Source: Ascaphus truei
Lineage: Eukaryota; Chordata; Amphibia; Anura; Ascaphidae
Assembly: GCA_036426205.1 (NCBI GenBank)
Contig: CM071568.1
Location: 216,794,527 to 216,858,526 of the forward strand
Direction of reading: 5' to 3'
Length of the DNA stretch: 64,000 nucleotides
Below the pieces are notes generated by a model that ran no database searches, was not told the origin of the DNA, and saw only the letters and a list, made by a program, of their open reading frames with translations. Positions 22,040-32,444 of the stretch are shown one piece after another. Position 1 is the first letter of the stretch. Each line of letters starts with the position of its first letter. Position numbers and translations under genes: made by a program.

Positions 22040-22826
22040 GTAAACTCCGTGACATTCTACCCCCATTGTGGCAAGGACAGTTGCATTAGTTAAGGGTAGT
22101 TATGCCTTTTAGAGTGCTACCCATGGGAACCAGAAGAGCAGTACCTATCAGGAAGTCTCTCTCTTTGCCGCGTAAAAAAGGAGTATTGAGACAGCTCTAC
22201 AAAGTGATAAATTTGGATATAGAGATGCAATAGGGGTTCCAAGGGGGGTCTGATGGATATTTAAGGCCCAAGACCAAATTTCCGCTTGATTCGCATCAAT
22301 CATCCCATAAGTACAAATTAATAAAAATGTTGATGGATCAATTATCTGTATTACAACAAACAGAGATGTTATCAATTATAGTAGGGACGCTTTCCAAGTA
22401 TAATTGAGGAAATAGACCAAATACCAGAATGACTCTTCAAATCGTATGGCTTGGTATGCTTTTAGCGAAAAAGAAAAAGGGGGTGTATGTTCAATGTTCG
22501 GAGAAGAATGTTGCACGTTTATCCCAGAAAACTCTGTTATAGATGGAAACAGACGGTCAAAGCACTCACCAAATCAGAGATCTAGCAGTCAGAAGTTAAG
22601 AGGAATTCAGGGTGGTGGATACCAGTGGCCAACTGGCTGGCAGATTGGGCTGGAGGGCTGGAAGTCAATTCTCACGACTATTGGATTAATTTTGTTATGT
22701 TTAATTTGTTTTGACATCCTGGCTTTGCTGTGTCTTCCTCTTTATCGGAAACTAATGTATAAAGTAGTTGAGGCGAGAACGATGATGATGATACAGGAAG
22801 TAACTGGAATCCATTTTGCAAAATAA
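22040..22826 (+). pseudogene. retroviral Env segment B (SU/TM junction and TM)
   Basis: In order: a basic cleavage-like site at about 22160-22185 (SLPR followed by basic residues; the third copy near 30760 reads RSKR); the GVP-type block after it (about 22230-22275); the heptad region with NRMALDMLLA in a shifted frame (about 22440-22470); GGVCSMFGEECCTFIP, a CX6CC motif (about 22473-22520); a Trp-rich membrane-proximal stretch; and a hydrophobic anchor (ILTTIGLILLCLICFDILAL, about 22670-22730) with a basic tail ending at 22826. These are hallmarks of a gammaretrovirus-type Env transmembrane subunit. Frameshifts break the reading upstream of 22440. Two further copies lie at 25540-26340 and 30100-30930, both inverted. 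Confidence 0.85.
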
Positions 22827-23067
22827 AAGTAAGCCGGATATGCCTACCCGAAGAAGCCCCCCAAGACAGAAATTATTTGCATAATTCTTTATTATAAGAA
22901 GCGCCAAGTTTTGCTGGGAAAGAGACTCCTCGATGTTACAGTCTTGAGGAAGGTATGAATATCTGAGAGATGTGTTTGGCCAGTAGTCAAGTGAAGAAAT
23001 CCTTTCCCCATTTCCCGCATCGTAGGACAGCTTGTACCCCTAGGGAGGTGAACGAATAATATAGATT

Positions 23068-23078
23068 CAAGGGGGGAT
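23068..23078 (+). promoter_or_regulatory. polypurine tract
   Basis: AAGGGGGGAT immediately precedes the 3' LTR start TGTGAAGG. It is the expected priming site for plus-strand synthesis in LTR retroelements. Confidence 0.85.
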
Positions 23079-23605
23079 TGTGAAGGTTAGAAGAGATTAT
23101 GTGAATATAGGTTTATCCGTTATTCGAGTGTTATATAACTCAGCCCATAGTAAATAGATATTGTCCAGTAAAGATGGCCTTACCGGGACCGCCACACCCC
23201 TGAGATTATCCTGAAGGAAGAAATACCGGCTGATGCAAGATGTCAAACAAAGCTGACTTATCAGCCCGAGTCTCTCATGAGCTGATCACGCAACCTGCAC
23301 GAAGGAATGTGCACGCCTCGGGGAATAATGGTACCAGGTTAGAGACAACAGCGTGTCCCGGCAAGATATTCTGGCTAAAACCCACCCCCTGCCTTGCCAC
23401 CATTGAAAAGCTATATGAACTGTGTGAGCTGACAATAAAGCAGCGTTCTTGTGTTACCCCCTGGGATGCATGTACTGAGGCACTGAAGACTGAACCTGGG
23501 TCCAATGTCTTTCTTTAGTGGCTAGCGCATGCATGAATAAAATTCGGAACGAGCTGACTGACGAGGAGGAGAGACCCTGTTATAGTGAGATTCACGACCT
23601 CATTA
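23079..23605 (+). repeat. ERV 3' LTR
   Basis: Starts TGTGAAGG and ends CATTA before ACAC. TATATAA at 23132, GCTATATGAAC at about 23410 and AATAAA at 23434-23439 are plausible promoter and polyadenylation words. Compared with the 5' LTR, most differences are gains or losses of single bases. Confidence 0.88.
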
Positions 23606-23960
23606 ACACCTGAGTGCTCCAGACTAGCAACTGCTAAGGCTTCAGCTTTTATAGAGGTGGTCACACTTTTGCTGAGGATCATTAATCAAGGGCATTGATT
23701 AGCAGCAATGGCTACTTGGACATCTTAATCCTACGAAGCAATATGGGTGTACTTGGTTTATTTCCACATAGCTTCTCCATGGTGGCTTATTTGGGTTAAA
23801 TAAATCATATGAAACGGTGTATATGTCAGTGTTGTTGTTCATCTGAGGTTGTTTTACCTAATTTTAAAGACCGGCTAAGGAACAGAGATCGGTGTATTAT
23901 GTTAAACCATAGAATACAAAGAGGTGTACTTTCTTTTTCACACAACTGTGTATATGATGT
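23606..23960 (+). mobile_element. Tc1/mariner remnant, right part and terminus
   Basis: Continues the element interrupted at 17155. 23750-23955 matches 32235-32440 block by block (CTTCTCCAT, TTAAATAAATCAT, TTTACCTAATTTTAA, GACC-GCTAAGGAACAG, GTGTACTTTCTTTTTCACAC). The end, CTTTTTCACACAACTGTGTA, is the terminal inverted repeat region. Confidence 0.8.
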
Positions 23961-23967
23961 ATATATA

Positions 23968-24115
23968 GACAGTGCTTGACAAATTCTCCCAAAAATCTAC
24001 TCGCCGAACCAAAAAAATCTACTCCCATCAGTCCGCCCCCCAGCCCCGCCCCTAGCCCCGCCCCAACCCCGCCCTAGTCCCGCCCAAGTCCTAGTCCCGC
24101 CCGCTAAAAAAATAC
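23968..24115. repeat. CAGTGCTTGACAAAT element fragment with CCCCGCCC repeats
   Basis: Starts like 15976. Includes AATCTACTCGCCGAACC and several CCCCGCCC(C/T)AG words at 24033-24095. No coding content. Confidence 0.4.
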
Positions 24116-24559
24116 ATAAATAAATAAATTCCTAATAAGAACTTCGTTTTGACATAAGTTATTATTGTATTTTACACTTACTACAATTAGTCCTGGTTCG
24201 TGTGTGTGTTTGTGTTGTGTGTGTGTGTAAAGCGGATTTAGAAAAAAGCCAGATGTGAAGACTAGTTTCCTGAACCCCTTAACCAGAGTGTCGGTGGATG
24301 CCCCCACTTCCCAATATTTAAGCAGCAATCTCGCCTGGGATCTACCTGATCCACAGTACCTCAATGTCCAGGTTACCCAAATTGCTTGCAATGATATACA
24401 TTGGAGGGGAGGCGTTCCTTACCTGTCTTCTGGGTTAGGGGGACTCCGATGTCTCCCGTGTGAAGCTTTGTCAGATCTGGAAGAAAGCAGTATATGTTAT
24501 TTCGTGTGTAGTATAGTACTGTTAAGATATATAGGGATAATAAGATATCCAGATCCAGA

Positions 24560-24960
24560 GGTGTGAGACAGACAGAGTGTGGGTGGAGAGAGACACCACA
24601 CAGAGAGAGGATATGGAGAAGAGGCACAGAGAGAAGGAAGATGAGAGAGTAAGAGAAGTCAGGGTAGAGAGAGAGAGGGTCAGAAGAGTAGTAGGTCAGT
24701 ATAGAGAGAGTCAGATAAGAGAAGTCAGATAGAGGGATGGAGAGTCAGATATCGATAGAGAGACAGAGTCAGAGACCGGGCAAGAGAGGAGGAGAGGATC
24801 AAGACAGAGGAGAGAGAGAGAGAGGTCAGATCAGAGCGAGAGGTAGAGGCAGAGGAGAGAGGGACAGAGAGAGAGGGACAGAGACGGAGGGACAGAGAGA
24901 GATGGTGGAGTTGGGGGGGGTGTATGGGGTGGAAGCGGGCGTAGGGTGGGGTGTGAGTGA
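24560..24960. repeat. GA-rich polypurine tract
   Basis: Long, nearly uninterrupted purine sequence built from GAGAGA, CAGAGAG and GTCAGA words up to about 24905, then G-rich. Such homopurine tracts can form triplex (H-DNA). It lies in the spacer of the ERV inverted repeat. Ser/Leu-rich minus frames are artefacts. Confidence 0.85.
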
Positions 24961-25049
24961 CGGGCCGTAGGGGTGACGGGTGTGACTGAAGGGGTGTGGG
25001 TGACTGACGAGGGGATTGGGTGAGCTGGAGGAGGCACTGGATCTGGATC

Positions 25050-25270
25050 CTACACCTACAACACACACGCATGACACGGCAACACGCACACCCTTTTTTC
25101 CGCTCAATACACACGACACATACGTCACACTCACCACGCGTATCGCTCTCTCGACACACAATCATGCTCACACACACCCCAACCCAGAGTTCTCCACACC
25201 CACACACACACACACACACACACCAACACACACACAACACACACACACCACACACACACACACACACATC
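25050..25270. repeat. (CA)n-rich tract abutting the inverted ERV copy
   Basis: ACACAC-rich from about 25052, strongest at 25197-25268. The inverted ERV copy begins right after it, retaining only the first 10 bp of LTR (TGTGAAAGGT, minus strand). Confidence 0.9.
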
Positions 25271-25539
25271 ACCTTTCACAATCCCCCCTTGAATCTATAT
25301 TATTCGTTCCTCCCTAGGGATACAAGCTGTCCTACGATGCGGGAATGGGAAAGGATTTCTTCACTTGACTACTGGCACAACACATCTCTAACAGATATTC
25401 ATACCTTCCATCAAGACTGTAAACATCGTAGAGTCTCTTCCCCAGCAAAACTTTGCGTTCTTATAATAAAGAATTATGCATAATATATTTCTGTCTGGGG
25501 GGCTTCGGGTAGCGGTGGCATATCCGGCTTACTTTTATT

Positions 25540-26340
25540 TTGCAAAAATGATTCCAGTTACTTCCTGTGTATCATCATCGTTCTGCCTCTAACTATCTTT
25601 ATACATTAGTTTCCGATAAAGAGGAAGACACAGCAAAGCACAGGATGTAACAAAACAAATTAAACATAACAAAATTAACCAATAGTCGTGAGAATTGACT
25701 TCCAGCCTCCAGCCCAATCTGCCAGCCAGTTGGCCAGCTGGTATCCAACCCTGAATTCCTCTTAACTTCTGATGCTAGATCTCTGATTTGGTTGAGTGCT
25801 TTGACCGTTTTTCCCATCTATAACAGAGTTTTCTGGGATAAACGTGCAACATCTTCTTCCGAACATTGAACATACACCCCCCCTTTTTCGCTAAAAGCAT
25901 ATCCAAAGCCATACGATTTGAAGAGTCATTCTGGTATTTGGTCTAGTTCCTCAATTATACCTTGGAAAGCGTCCCTACTATAATTGATAACATCTCTGTG
26001 GTTTGTAATACAGATAATTGATCCATCAACATTTTTATTAATTTTGTACTATGGGATGATTGATGCGAATCCAGCGGAAATTTGGTCTTGGGCCTTAAAT
26101 TTCATCAGGGACCCCCACTTGGAACCCCTATTTGCATCTCTATATCCAAATTATCACTTGTAGAGCTGTCTCATACTCCTTTTTTGTTTACGCGGCAAAG
26201 AGAGAGACTTCCTGATAGGTACTGCTCTTCTGGTTCCCATGGGTAGCACTCTAAAAGGCATAACTACCTTAACTAATGACACTGTCCTTGCCACAACTGG
26301 GGGTGAATGTTCAGGAGTTTACCATTCCGCATAACCAATA
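25540..26340 (-). pseudogene. Env segment B, second copy
   Basis: Minus-strand copy of 22040-22826. A frame at 25599-25817 keeps the stretch after CX6CC (KALNQIRDLASEVKRNSG) and the Trp-rich region. The membrane anchor and heptad region are split by small indels. Not a complete gene. Confidence 0.8.
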
Positions 26341-27010
26341 TATATCAAACATATGTGCAGGTGTGATTCTGGAGTTCGGCAGAGGTTTATTAGCGTAGTT
26401 AAAAGCGCAGTAACCTGAGTTAAATCTTCCTAGCTTTATTCCCGAACATTGGAACATCTGTCTTGTTCTCAGGTTTTTTGTGTCTTAGCTGAACGCTCAA
26501 TATCAATTGGAACTTCAGAAGAAAAAATGTATTTTAAACTAACATTCATTCCAACTTTCATACAGACAATAACATATCAGGCACCTAAGATGGATGCTGA
26601 CTCAAATGGTGCTTAGATTCCCAGTGCGTTATATAGACCCCCTCCCTTACGTCATATTCTCACTTTGTCACTCTCCCTTTTATTCTTAAAACATAGCTTT
26701 TGAGAATAAAGTATGATGATAGTACAGGGAAACTTCGAGGACAAGGCGCGTGCCCTTCACTGTCATAGTCTCGTAAGGCGCTGCGGCCAATATGTCTTTT
26801 GATGAATTGAATAACGTGCGTCGGCATCTTCTTTCTTCACGGTACTACTGTTTTCTGGCATCTGTAAAGAGTGGCATCCGAATGGGGAGGGGGTCGCAAC
26901 ACTGTGGATCATACCTTTGCAACCGTGAAACCCACATATATGACAACAAGTAACACTCCCAACACATCAAAACCTTCTAAAAAAAAATTGCTCCAAGTGA
27001 TCTAAGCCAT

Positions 27011-27266
27011 TCACCTAACCCAAGGGTGATAATCTGTCACTTCCTTTGTAAACTCCTTTGGAATCTCTTGTATACTGTAAGTGAAATTTGTAAAATCGAT
27101 GACTGATGCATTGACACTGATCTGAAATAAAAAACACAACATTGTCATTAACCAAACCACATAACCCTCCTTTGAAGCTAAAACATAGTCTAAAGCAATT
27201 CTGTTTTGTAAGGCCATAGCCTAATCTGAACCTGTTCTTGTGGATTTTCAGAATCATCACAAACAT
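27011..27266 (-). pseudogene. Env segment A, second copy
   Basis: Copy of 21142-21340. Two overlapping frames carry alternate parts: ALQNRIALDYVLAS then a shifted GLCGLVND. The frame ending at 27011 contains DFTNFTYSIQEIPKEF, a plausible ectodomain stretch not readable in the first copy because of indels. Confidence 0.7.
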
Positions 27267-28289
27267 TCTATCTTACTGGATATTGAGGGGGTTTGGAACT
27301 GTGGAAGCGTAATGCATGATCTCACCCTGCACGCATGTATACATATTCAATCAGAATATCAGAACAGACAATTGTCTGCGATGGTCAACATGGCTGATTA
27401 AGATCCTTTCCTTGTGGCTGACATACCCGCCCTCCTTTCGGTGGTAGGTGCAACACACTTCTGGATCAAAGTTTTTGCTGCAATGACACATACATAGAGA
27501 GTAAGTGATGATGCCAAAACACATAGAAGAGTTTCACAAGCCACGCTTCCAGGAAACCAATCTCCCCATCAAGGCTCATTCTACATACACCTTAAATTTC
27601 TAACTTAACACACCTAAGAATAAAAATATGAGTCTCTGCAAAAATGAAAAGTTCTGATAAAACCTGGCCTTAGCCTGGTGTCTTATTTTCCTCGTTGGTT
27701 AACCGGTTAGAGTTTTGAACTCTGGCAGACGTTACTTGATGCGGCTGTGCTTTTTTGGTGCTTGGTCTTTGTGGAGGCTGGAACTGGGTGGAGGCTGGAC
27801 GAGCTTTATGTACTTTGGGCCAGGAAAAGAACTCTGCCGCTTTTAATTGCTTATTGTGTGATTACTTTAGGCCTTTTCATCTGGGATGAAGAGCATGCTT
27901 GTTAGAACTACTTGACCTTTAACTCCGTCCCGGTAGGAGCACTTTTATCATACCCTATGCCTAGAGAGACTCAAAAATATATTAGTTGCATACAACTTAT
28001 TGTTTTTTTACCAATAACAATGGTCCTTAATTCATTCCTTTGGACTGCTGATAGTCATAAATCATCACCATTTGTCTCATAGGGAGATAATTTATACCTA
28101 GGAATCAATTCTTGTATCAATGTGTTTACTCTGTCTTAGCATCCACATATAGACAGAGGTATTCCTATTAAGTTCCTCAATTAAAACTAAGTAGCCAATG
28201 TGAACCTGACTTTGATACAATCTAAGTTCGTCCTGAAACTTTGGGGCCCTCATCCCTTGCTAACCCCACTTGTTTCCATAATTAATTCA

Positions 28290-28540
28290 TCCTGTCTGCG
28301 GCCATATCCCTAGACACTGGAACTACCAGGTTTGTCCCAATCTTCAAAAGTGGGGACAAAAAACACTGTTTCAAACTACAGGCCAAATGATCCCCTTTTC
28401 CCAATACTATCCACTGTTATGGAAAAATATTCCCTCCCATTAAACATTATGTACCCATACAAATTTCCTAGCAATCCCTATTTGGCTTTTAACCCAAACA
28501 CTCCCACTGTAACTATTCTGCTAAGAATTTGAAATGCCTT
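28290..28540 (+). pseudogene. LINE RT fragment, second copy
   Basis: Plus-strand equivalent of 19800-20040. A 66-codon frame from 28332 contains TKNTVSNYRP and LFPILSTVMEK, the L2-like RT block that precedes the palm motifs. Preceded by a shifted VPIFKSGDK-like word. Confidence 0.8.
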
Positions 28541-29921
28541 GTATATAATGATACCTTATTCACTTATGTAACTGCTCTTTGCAACTATGTATCCCCGTAT
28601 TTAACCCTATACACAAGACACTACCCACAAATGAGAGGTGACTCCCACATTCACCCCTTTCTGGTCAAACCATATCTAGATTACACAGCAATTTTTACAA
28701 TAACCAATGCTTACGGACACCTTTGGAAAAAAATAATGGTTAATTCGATTAACATACATCACATATTCAGTTAATAGACAAATGTTTGTATAAGACTTCA
28801 CACTAATGTCTTGCTTTATATAATCTCTTTGCACAGTGCTGAGACACATGGTCAGCTTATAATTTTAAGACACTCTGCATATTCATCTGACTGAAGAAAA
28901 AATATTCTATAGACTTGTTTCCGGGCAAGAGCCATCTTGTTTCTGGGCGTTTCGCCAATTGACCCTGAAAAGATAAGATAAAGGTACACCACTGCTTTTC
29001 CTGAAAAATAATAATTATTAGATTGAAACTTCTCATTAAAGTTAAATACATGGAGCTTTATCCAGGCTCCTAAGAACTACTTTTTTATGACCTTTCAAAA
29101 ATTAACCAACAGGCTTTTATATAGCTGAGGTTCATATAACTTCTTAACACACAAATAACGCCACACGCTCATTGACTATTTCCCTACACTCAGTTTTTTT
29201 TTAATGCTTCTGTTTGAACTTTTATAGTTCACTGACTTCATTCACTACAATATTTATGCTATCCTGTTGCATGCAATTCTGTCTTTTCTCAAGCTACACA
29301 CACCTATTTCTCTCCATTAGTCAAACACTCACAAGTCTAACCCCACACTAACTCTTCCTTCACCTCACCTCAGGACTTTTCTGATATTTTAAGGATAGGC
29401 GGGGGGAGGGTCAACTTTAGGGTAGAAGGTGTAGTTTTGTCACTTTCGTGGTACTTTCACTACTTTTTCATATCCTTCATCAAACAATTTTCCCGCTACC
29501 CGGAGATGAGCTTGTGCTATCTCTAGAGACCCTTGTCTTCTAACATGCTCGGACTCGGTTATTATCCTAGACATAGAACTGGTTGTAATCTCCCCGAGGA
29601 CGGGACTCCAGCCAATTTATACAGACTAGCAGCATTTTTTGATATACTTCTCCCTTCTCGAGTGCGGACCAAATCTAGTGCTGTCTGGGCCCCTGTGTGG
29701 CAGTGTGTGCCTTTTCTTAAACAATCGCAACATTTCTAAATTCTCTGTTCGTCCACACATAGATCCCGTGGCCGGTATCTGTGTCAAACCCCGTCCTGAG
29801 CGGAACCACTGACTTGGTGTTACACCCTCAGACGTTACGGTCCCTGTACCCCCAGACACGCCGGTGCGGTACCGGGACTGGTAGGGTGTGGACGGAGAGA
29901 GACAGGAGTACTCATCTCACG

Positions 29922-31085
29922 TCTGGCACAACACATCTCTAACAGATATTCATACCTTCCATCAAGACTGTAAACATCGTAGGAGTCTCTTTCCCCAGAA
30001 AACTTGGCCGCTTCTTATTAATAAAGAATTATGCAAATATATTTCTGTCTTGGGGGGCTTCGGGTAGGCAGGTAGGGCATACGGCTACTTTTCATTTTGC
30101 AAAATGAGTTCCAGTTACTTCCTTGTATCAATCATCGTTCTGCCACTGCGTATACTTCTTTATACATTAGTTCCGATAGAGAGGAAGACCACCAAAGCAC
30201 AGGATGTAAAAAACAAATTAAACATGAACAAAAATTAATCCAATAGTCGTGAGAATTGGACTTCCAGCCCTCCAGCCCCAATTGCACCAGCAGTCTGGCC
30301 CAGCTGGTATTCCACCCTGAATTCCTCTTAACATTCTGCATGCTAGATCTTGATTTGGTGAGTGCTTTGACCTTTTTCCATCTATAACAGAGTTCTGGAT
30401 ATAAACGTGCCAAATCTTCGTTCCGAACATTGAACATACTGACCCCCTTTTTCGCTACAAAGCATAGTCCAAAGCCATACGGATATGAAGAGTCATTATG
30501 GTATTTGGTCCTAGTTCCTCAATTATACCTTGGAAAGCGTCCCTACTATAATTGATAAATCTCTGTTGGTTGTAATACAGATAATTGATCCAATCAACAT
30601 TTTTATTAATTTGTACTTATGGGATGATTGATGCGAATCCAGCGGAAATTTGGTCTTGGGCCTTAAATTCATCAGGGACCCCCCTTGGAACCCCTATTGC
30701 ATCTCTATATACCAAATTATCACTTTGTAGAGCTGTCTCAATACTCCTTTTTGACCGCGGCAAAGAGAGAGACTTCCTGAATAGGTACTGCTCTTCTGGT
30801 TCCCATGGGAGCACTCTAAAAGGCATAACTACCTTAACTAATGCACACTGTCCTTGCCACACTGGGGGTAGAATGTTCCGGAGTTTACCATTTCCGCATA
30901 ACCAATATATATCAAACATATGTGCAGTGTGATTCTGGAGTTCGGCAGAGGTTATAGATGAGTTAAAAGCGCAGAACCCTGAGTTAAATCTTCCTAGCTT
31001 TATTCCCGACTCAAAATGGTTGCTTAGATCCCAGTGCTGTTATATCAGACCCCCCCTCCCTTACGTCATATTCTCACTTTGTCAC
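29922..31085 (-). mobile_element. third, partial copy of the ERV 3' interior
   Basis: From CTGGCACAACACATCTCTAA at 29924 the sequence repeats 25369 onward in the same orientation. It runs through Env segment B (frames at 30132-30437 and 30617-30919) to the CTTACGTCATATTCTCAC block at 31063. An internal stretch equivalent to about 26455-26600 is missing. The frame at 30617-30919 contains the basic cleavage-like site RSKR and a following GVPRGVPDEFKA block. Confidence 0.88.
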
Positions 31086-31089
31086 TCCC

Positions 31090-31598
31090 TCCCTTTTTTG
31101 TCTCCTGCAGCCAATCCTTGCCTCCGCAGAGGCCGCGCCTCCGCTCCGCCTTCCTTGCTACTGGTTCCTGTGTGCTAAAAATACCCTGCAATTCCCTTCC
31201 TGCTTTGCTGAGCATAACTTGTTGTAGCCTTGAGATCTTGCATTCGTTGTGCCTTGCTTCTGTCTTGTGTTTCTTGCAGTTTGGATTCTACGTGTAACAA
31301 CCCGGCAGGACTTTGAAACCCAGCTTACCCTCGACTCTGCTGATCTCTCTAACCCAGACAACGGCTTTATGAACTTCCACGATTCTGACCTCTCCAACCC
31401 CAGACCATGGCTTAATGGACATTGACAATTCTGACCTCTCAATCCCAAGACCTTGGCAAGTATCAGGACTAATCCACACTCTCCAACACAGACTCGGCTA
31501 CATTGACAATCCGCCTGCCAGGCATGCTTCCGCTGCTGTGCGTGCGTGGTTCTATACTTCCCCACCTCAGTACCGGGGTCCTGTCGTGCTTCTGGGCA
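31090..31598. repeat. unclassified CT-rich repeat with partial internal duplication
   Basis: Contains two related blocks (CACGATTCTGACCTCTCCAA with CCCAGACCATGG, then CAATTCTGACCTCTCAATCC with CAAGACCTTGG), about 50 bp apart. Looks like LTR or promoter-type repeat sequence known from amphibian gypsy elements, but I cannot identify it. Confidence 0.35.
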
Positions 31599-31599
31599 G

Positions 31600-32440
31600 C
31601 GCAAGCATTACAGTTGCATCTGAACAAACCACAAGACTTCTGGAACAATGTCCTTTGGACAGAAAATACCAAAGTGGAGATGTTTGGCTATAATGCACAG
31701 CGCCACGTTTGGCGAAATCCAAACACAGCATATCAGCACATACACCTCATACCAACTGTCAAGCACGGTTGTGGAGGGGTGATGATTTGGGTTTGTTTTG
31801 CAGCCACAAGACCTGGGAACCTTGCAGTCATTGAGTCGACCATGAACTCCTCTGTATACCAAAGTATTCTAGAGTCTATTGTGAGGCCATCTGTCCGACA
31901 GCTAAAGCTTGGCTGAAATTGAGTCATGCAACAGGACAATGTTCCCAAGCACACCAGCAAATCTACAACGGAATGGCTGAAAAAGAAAAGAATCAAGGTG
32001 TTGCAATGGCCCAGTCACAGTCCAGACCTCAACCCGATTGAAATGCTGTGGCTGGATATTAAGAGAGCTGTGCATAAACAAATGCCCGCAAACCTCAATG
32101 AACTGAAGCAACGTTGTAAAGAAGAGTGGGACAAAATTTCTCCACAACGATGTGAGAGACTGATAAAGTCATACAGAAAACGATTACTTCAAGTTATTGC
32201 TGCTAAAGGTGGTTCTACAAGCTATTGAATCATAAGGTGTACTTAGTTTTTCACACATGGCTTCTCCATTTTGGCTTTATTTTTGTTAAATAAATCATGA
32301 CACGTGTAATATTCATATGAGGTTGTATTTACCTAATTTTAAGACCTGCTAAGGAACAGATGATTGTTATTATGTCCTGATATGTAAAACCATAGAATTC
32401 AAAGAGGGTGTACTTTCTTTTTCACACCACTGTATATATA
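31600..32440 (+). pseudogene. Tc1/mariner transposase C-terminal part and 3' terminus
   Basis: Cut-and-paste DNA transposase of the Tc1 type (DDE catalytic domain). Reading: KPQDFWNNVLWTENTKVEMFG at 31627-31690, where the first catalytic Asp (usual WSDE) reads [29 protein letters not shown] with the second Asp (31926-31962); [11 protein letters not shown] with the third acidic residue (about 32015-32048); and the end GGSTSY at 32228. Two stops at 31914-31922 interrupt the frame just before MQQDN. The N-terminal DNA-binding domain is missing. 32235-32440 is the 3' non-coding tail ending in the CTTTTTCACACCACTGT terminal repeat, also present at 23750-23955. Confidence 0.95.
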
Positions 32441-32444
32441 TTGG

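Larger units (their letters stand above)
18415..23085 (+). repeat. left arm of a 4.6-kb inverted repeat
   Basis: From about 18415 to 23085 the sequence matches, as reverse complement and collinearly, 25271-29890. Anchors: GGGTTTGACACAG at 18490 with its complement near 29788; GTCCTCGGGGAGATTACA at 18680 with 29586-29603; AATCCCCCCTTGAATC at the PPT with 25280. The spacer, 23086-25270, holds the 3' LTR, a Tc1/mariner end and GA/CA-rich repeats. Confidence 0.9.
17156..23605 (+). mobile_element. endogenous retrovirus-like provirus, 6.45 kb
   Basis: Two related LTRs (17156-17708 and 23079-23605) flank a 5.4-kb interior with a primer binding site, Env-like segments near the 3' end and a polypurine tract. 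Target duplication ACAC is at 17152-17155 and 23606-23609; a 4-bp duplication is usual for gammaretrovirus-like elements. The interior is too short for full gag-pol-env. I recognise no protease, RT or integrase motif, and a LINE fragment lies antisense at about 19800-20040, so most of pol seems lost or replaced. From about 18415 on, the interior is repeated in inverted orientation at 25271-29890. Small indels are frequent between the LTRs, so frames here may be broken by sequence error as well as decay. Confidence 0.85.
25271..29890 (-). mobile_element. inverted copy of the ERV interior (right arm)
   Basis: Minus-strand equivalent of 18415-23085, in the same order: PPT, Env segment B, spacer, Env segment A, hydrophobic frame, LINE fragment and upstream interior. 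It lacks both LTRs, except for 10 bp, and lacks everything upstream of about 18415. The arms differ chiefly by 1-2 nt indels, and neither preserves long frames. Confidence 0.9.

Noticed and set aside
18415..29890. Inverted repeat as a simple foldback-read artefact
   Set aside because: Not adopted as the main reading: the spacer is 2.2 kb of unrelated sequence, the right arm starts exactly at the LTR edge, and a third copy exists in the same orientation. It is not excluded without reads.
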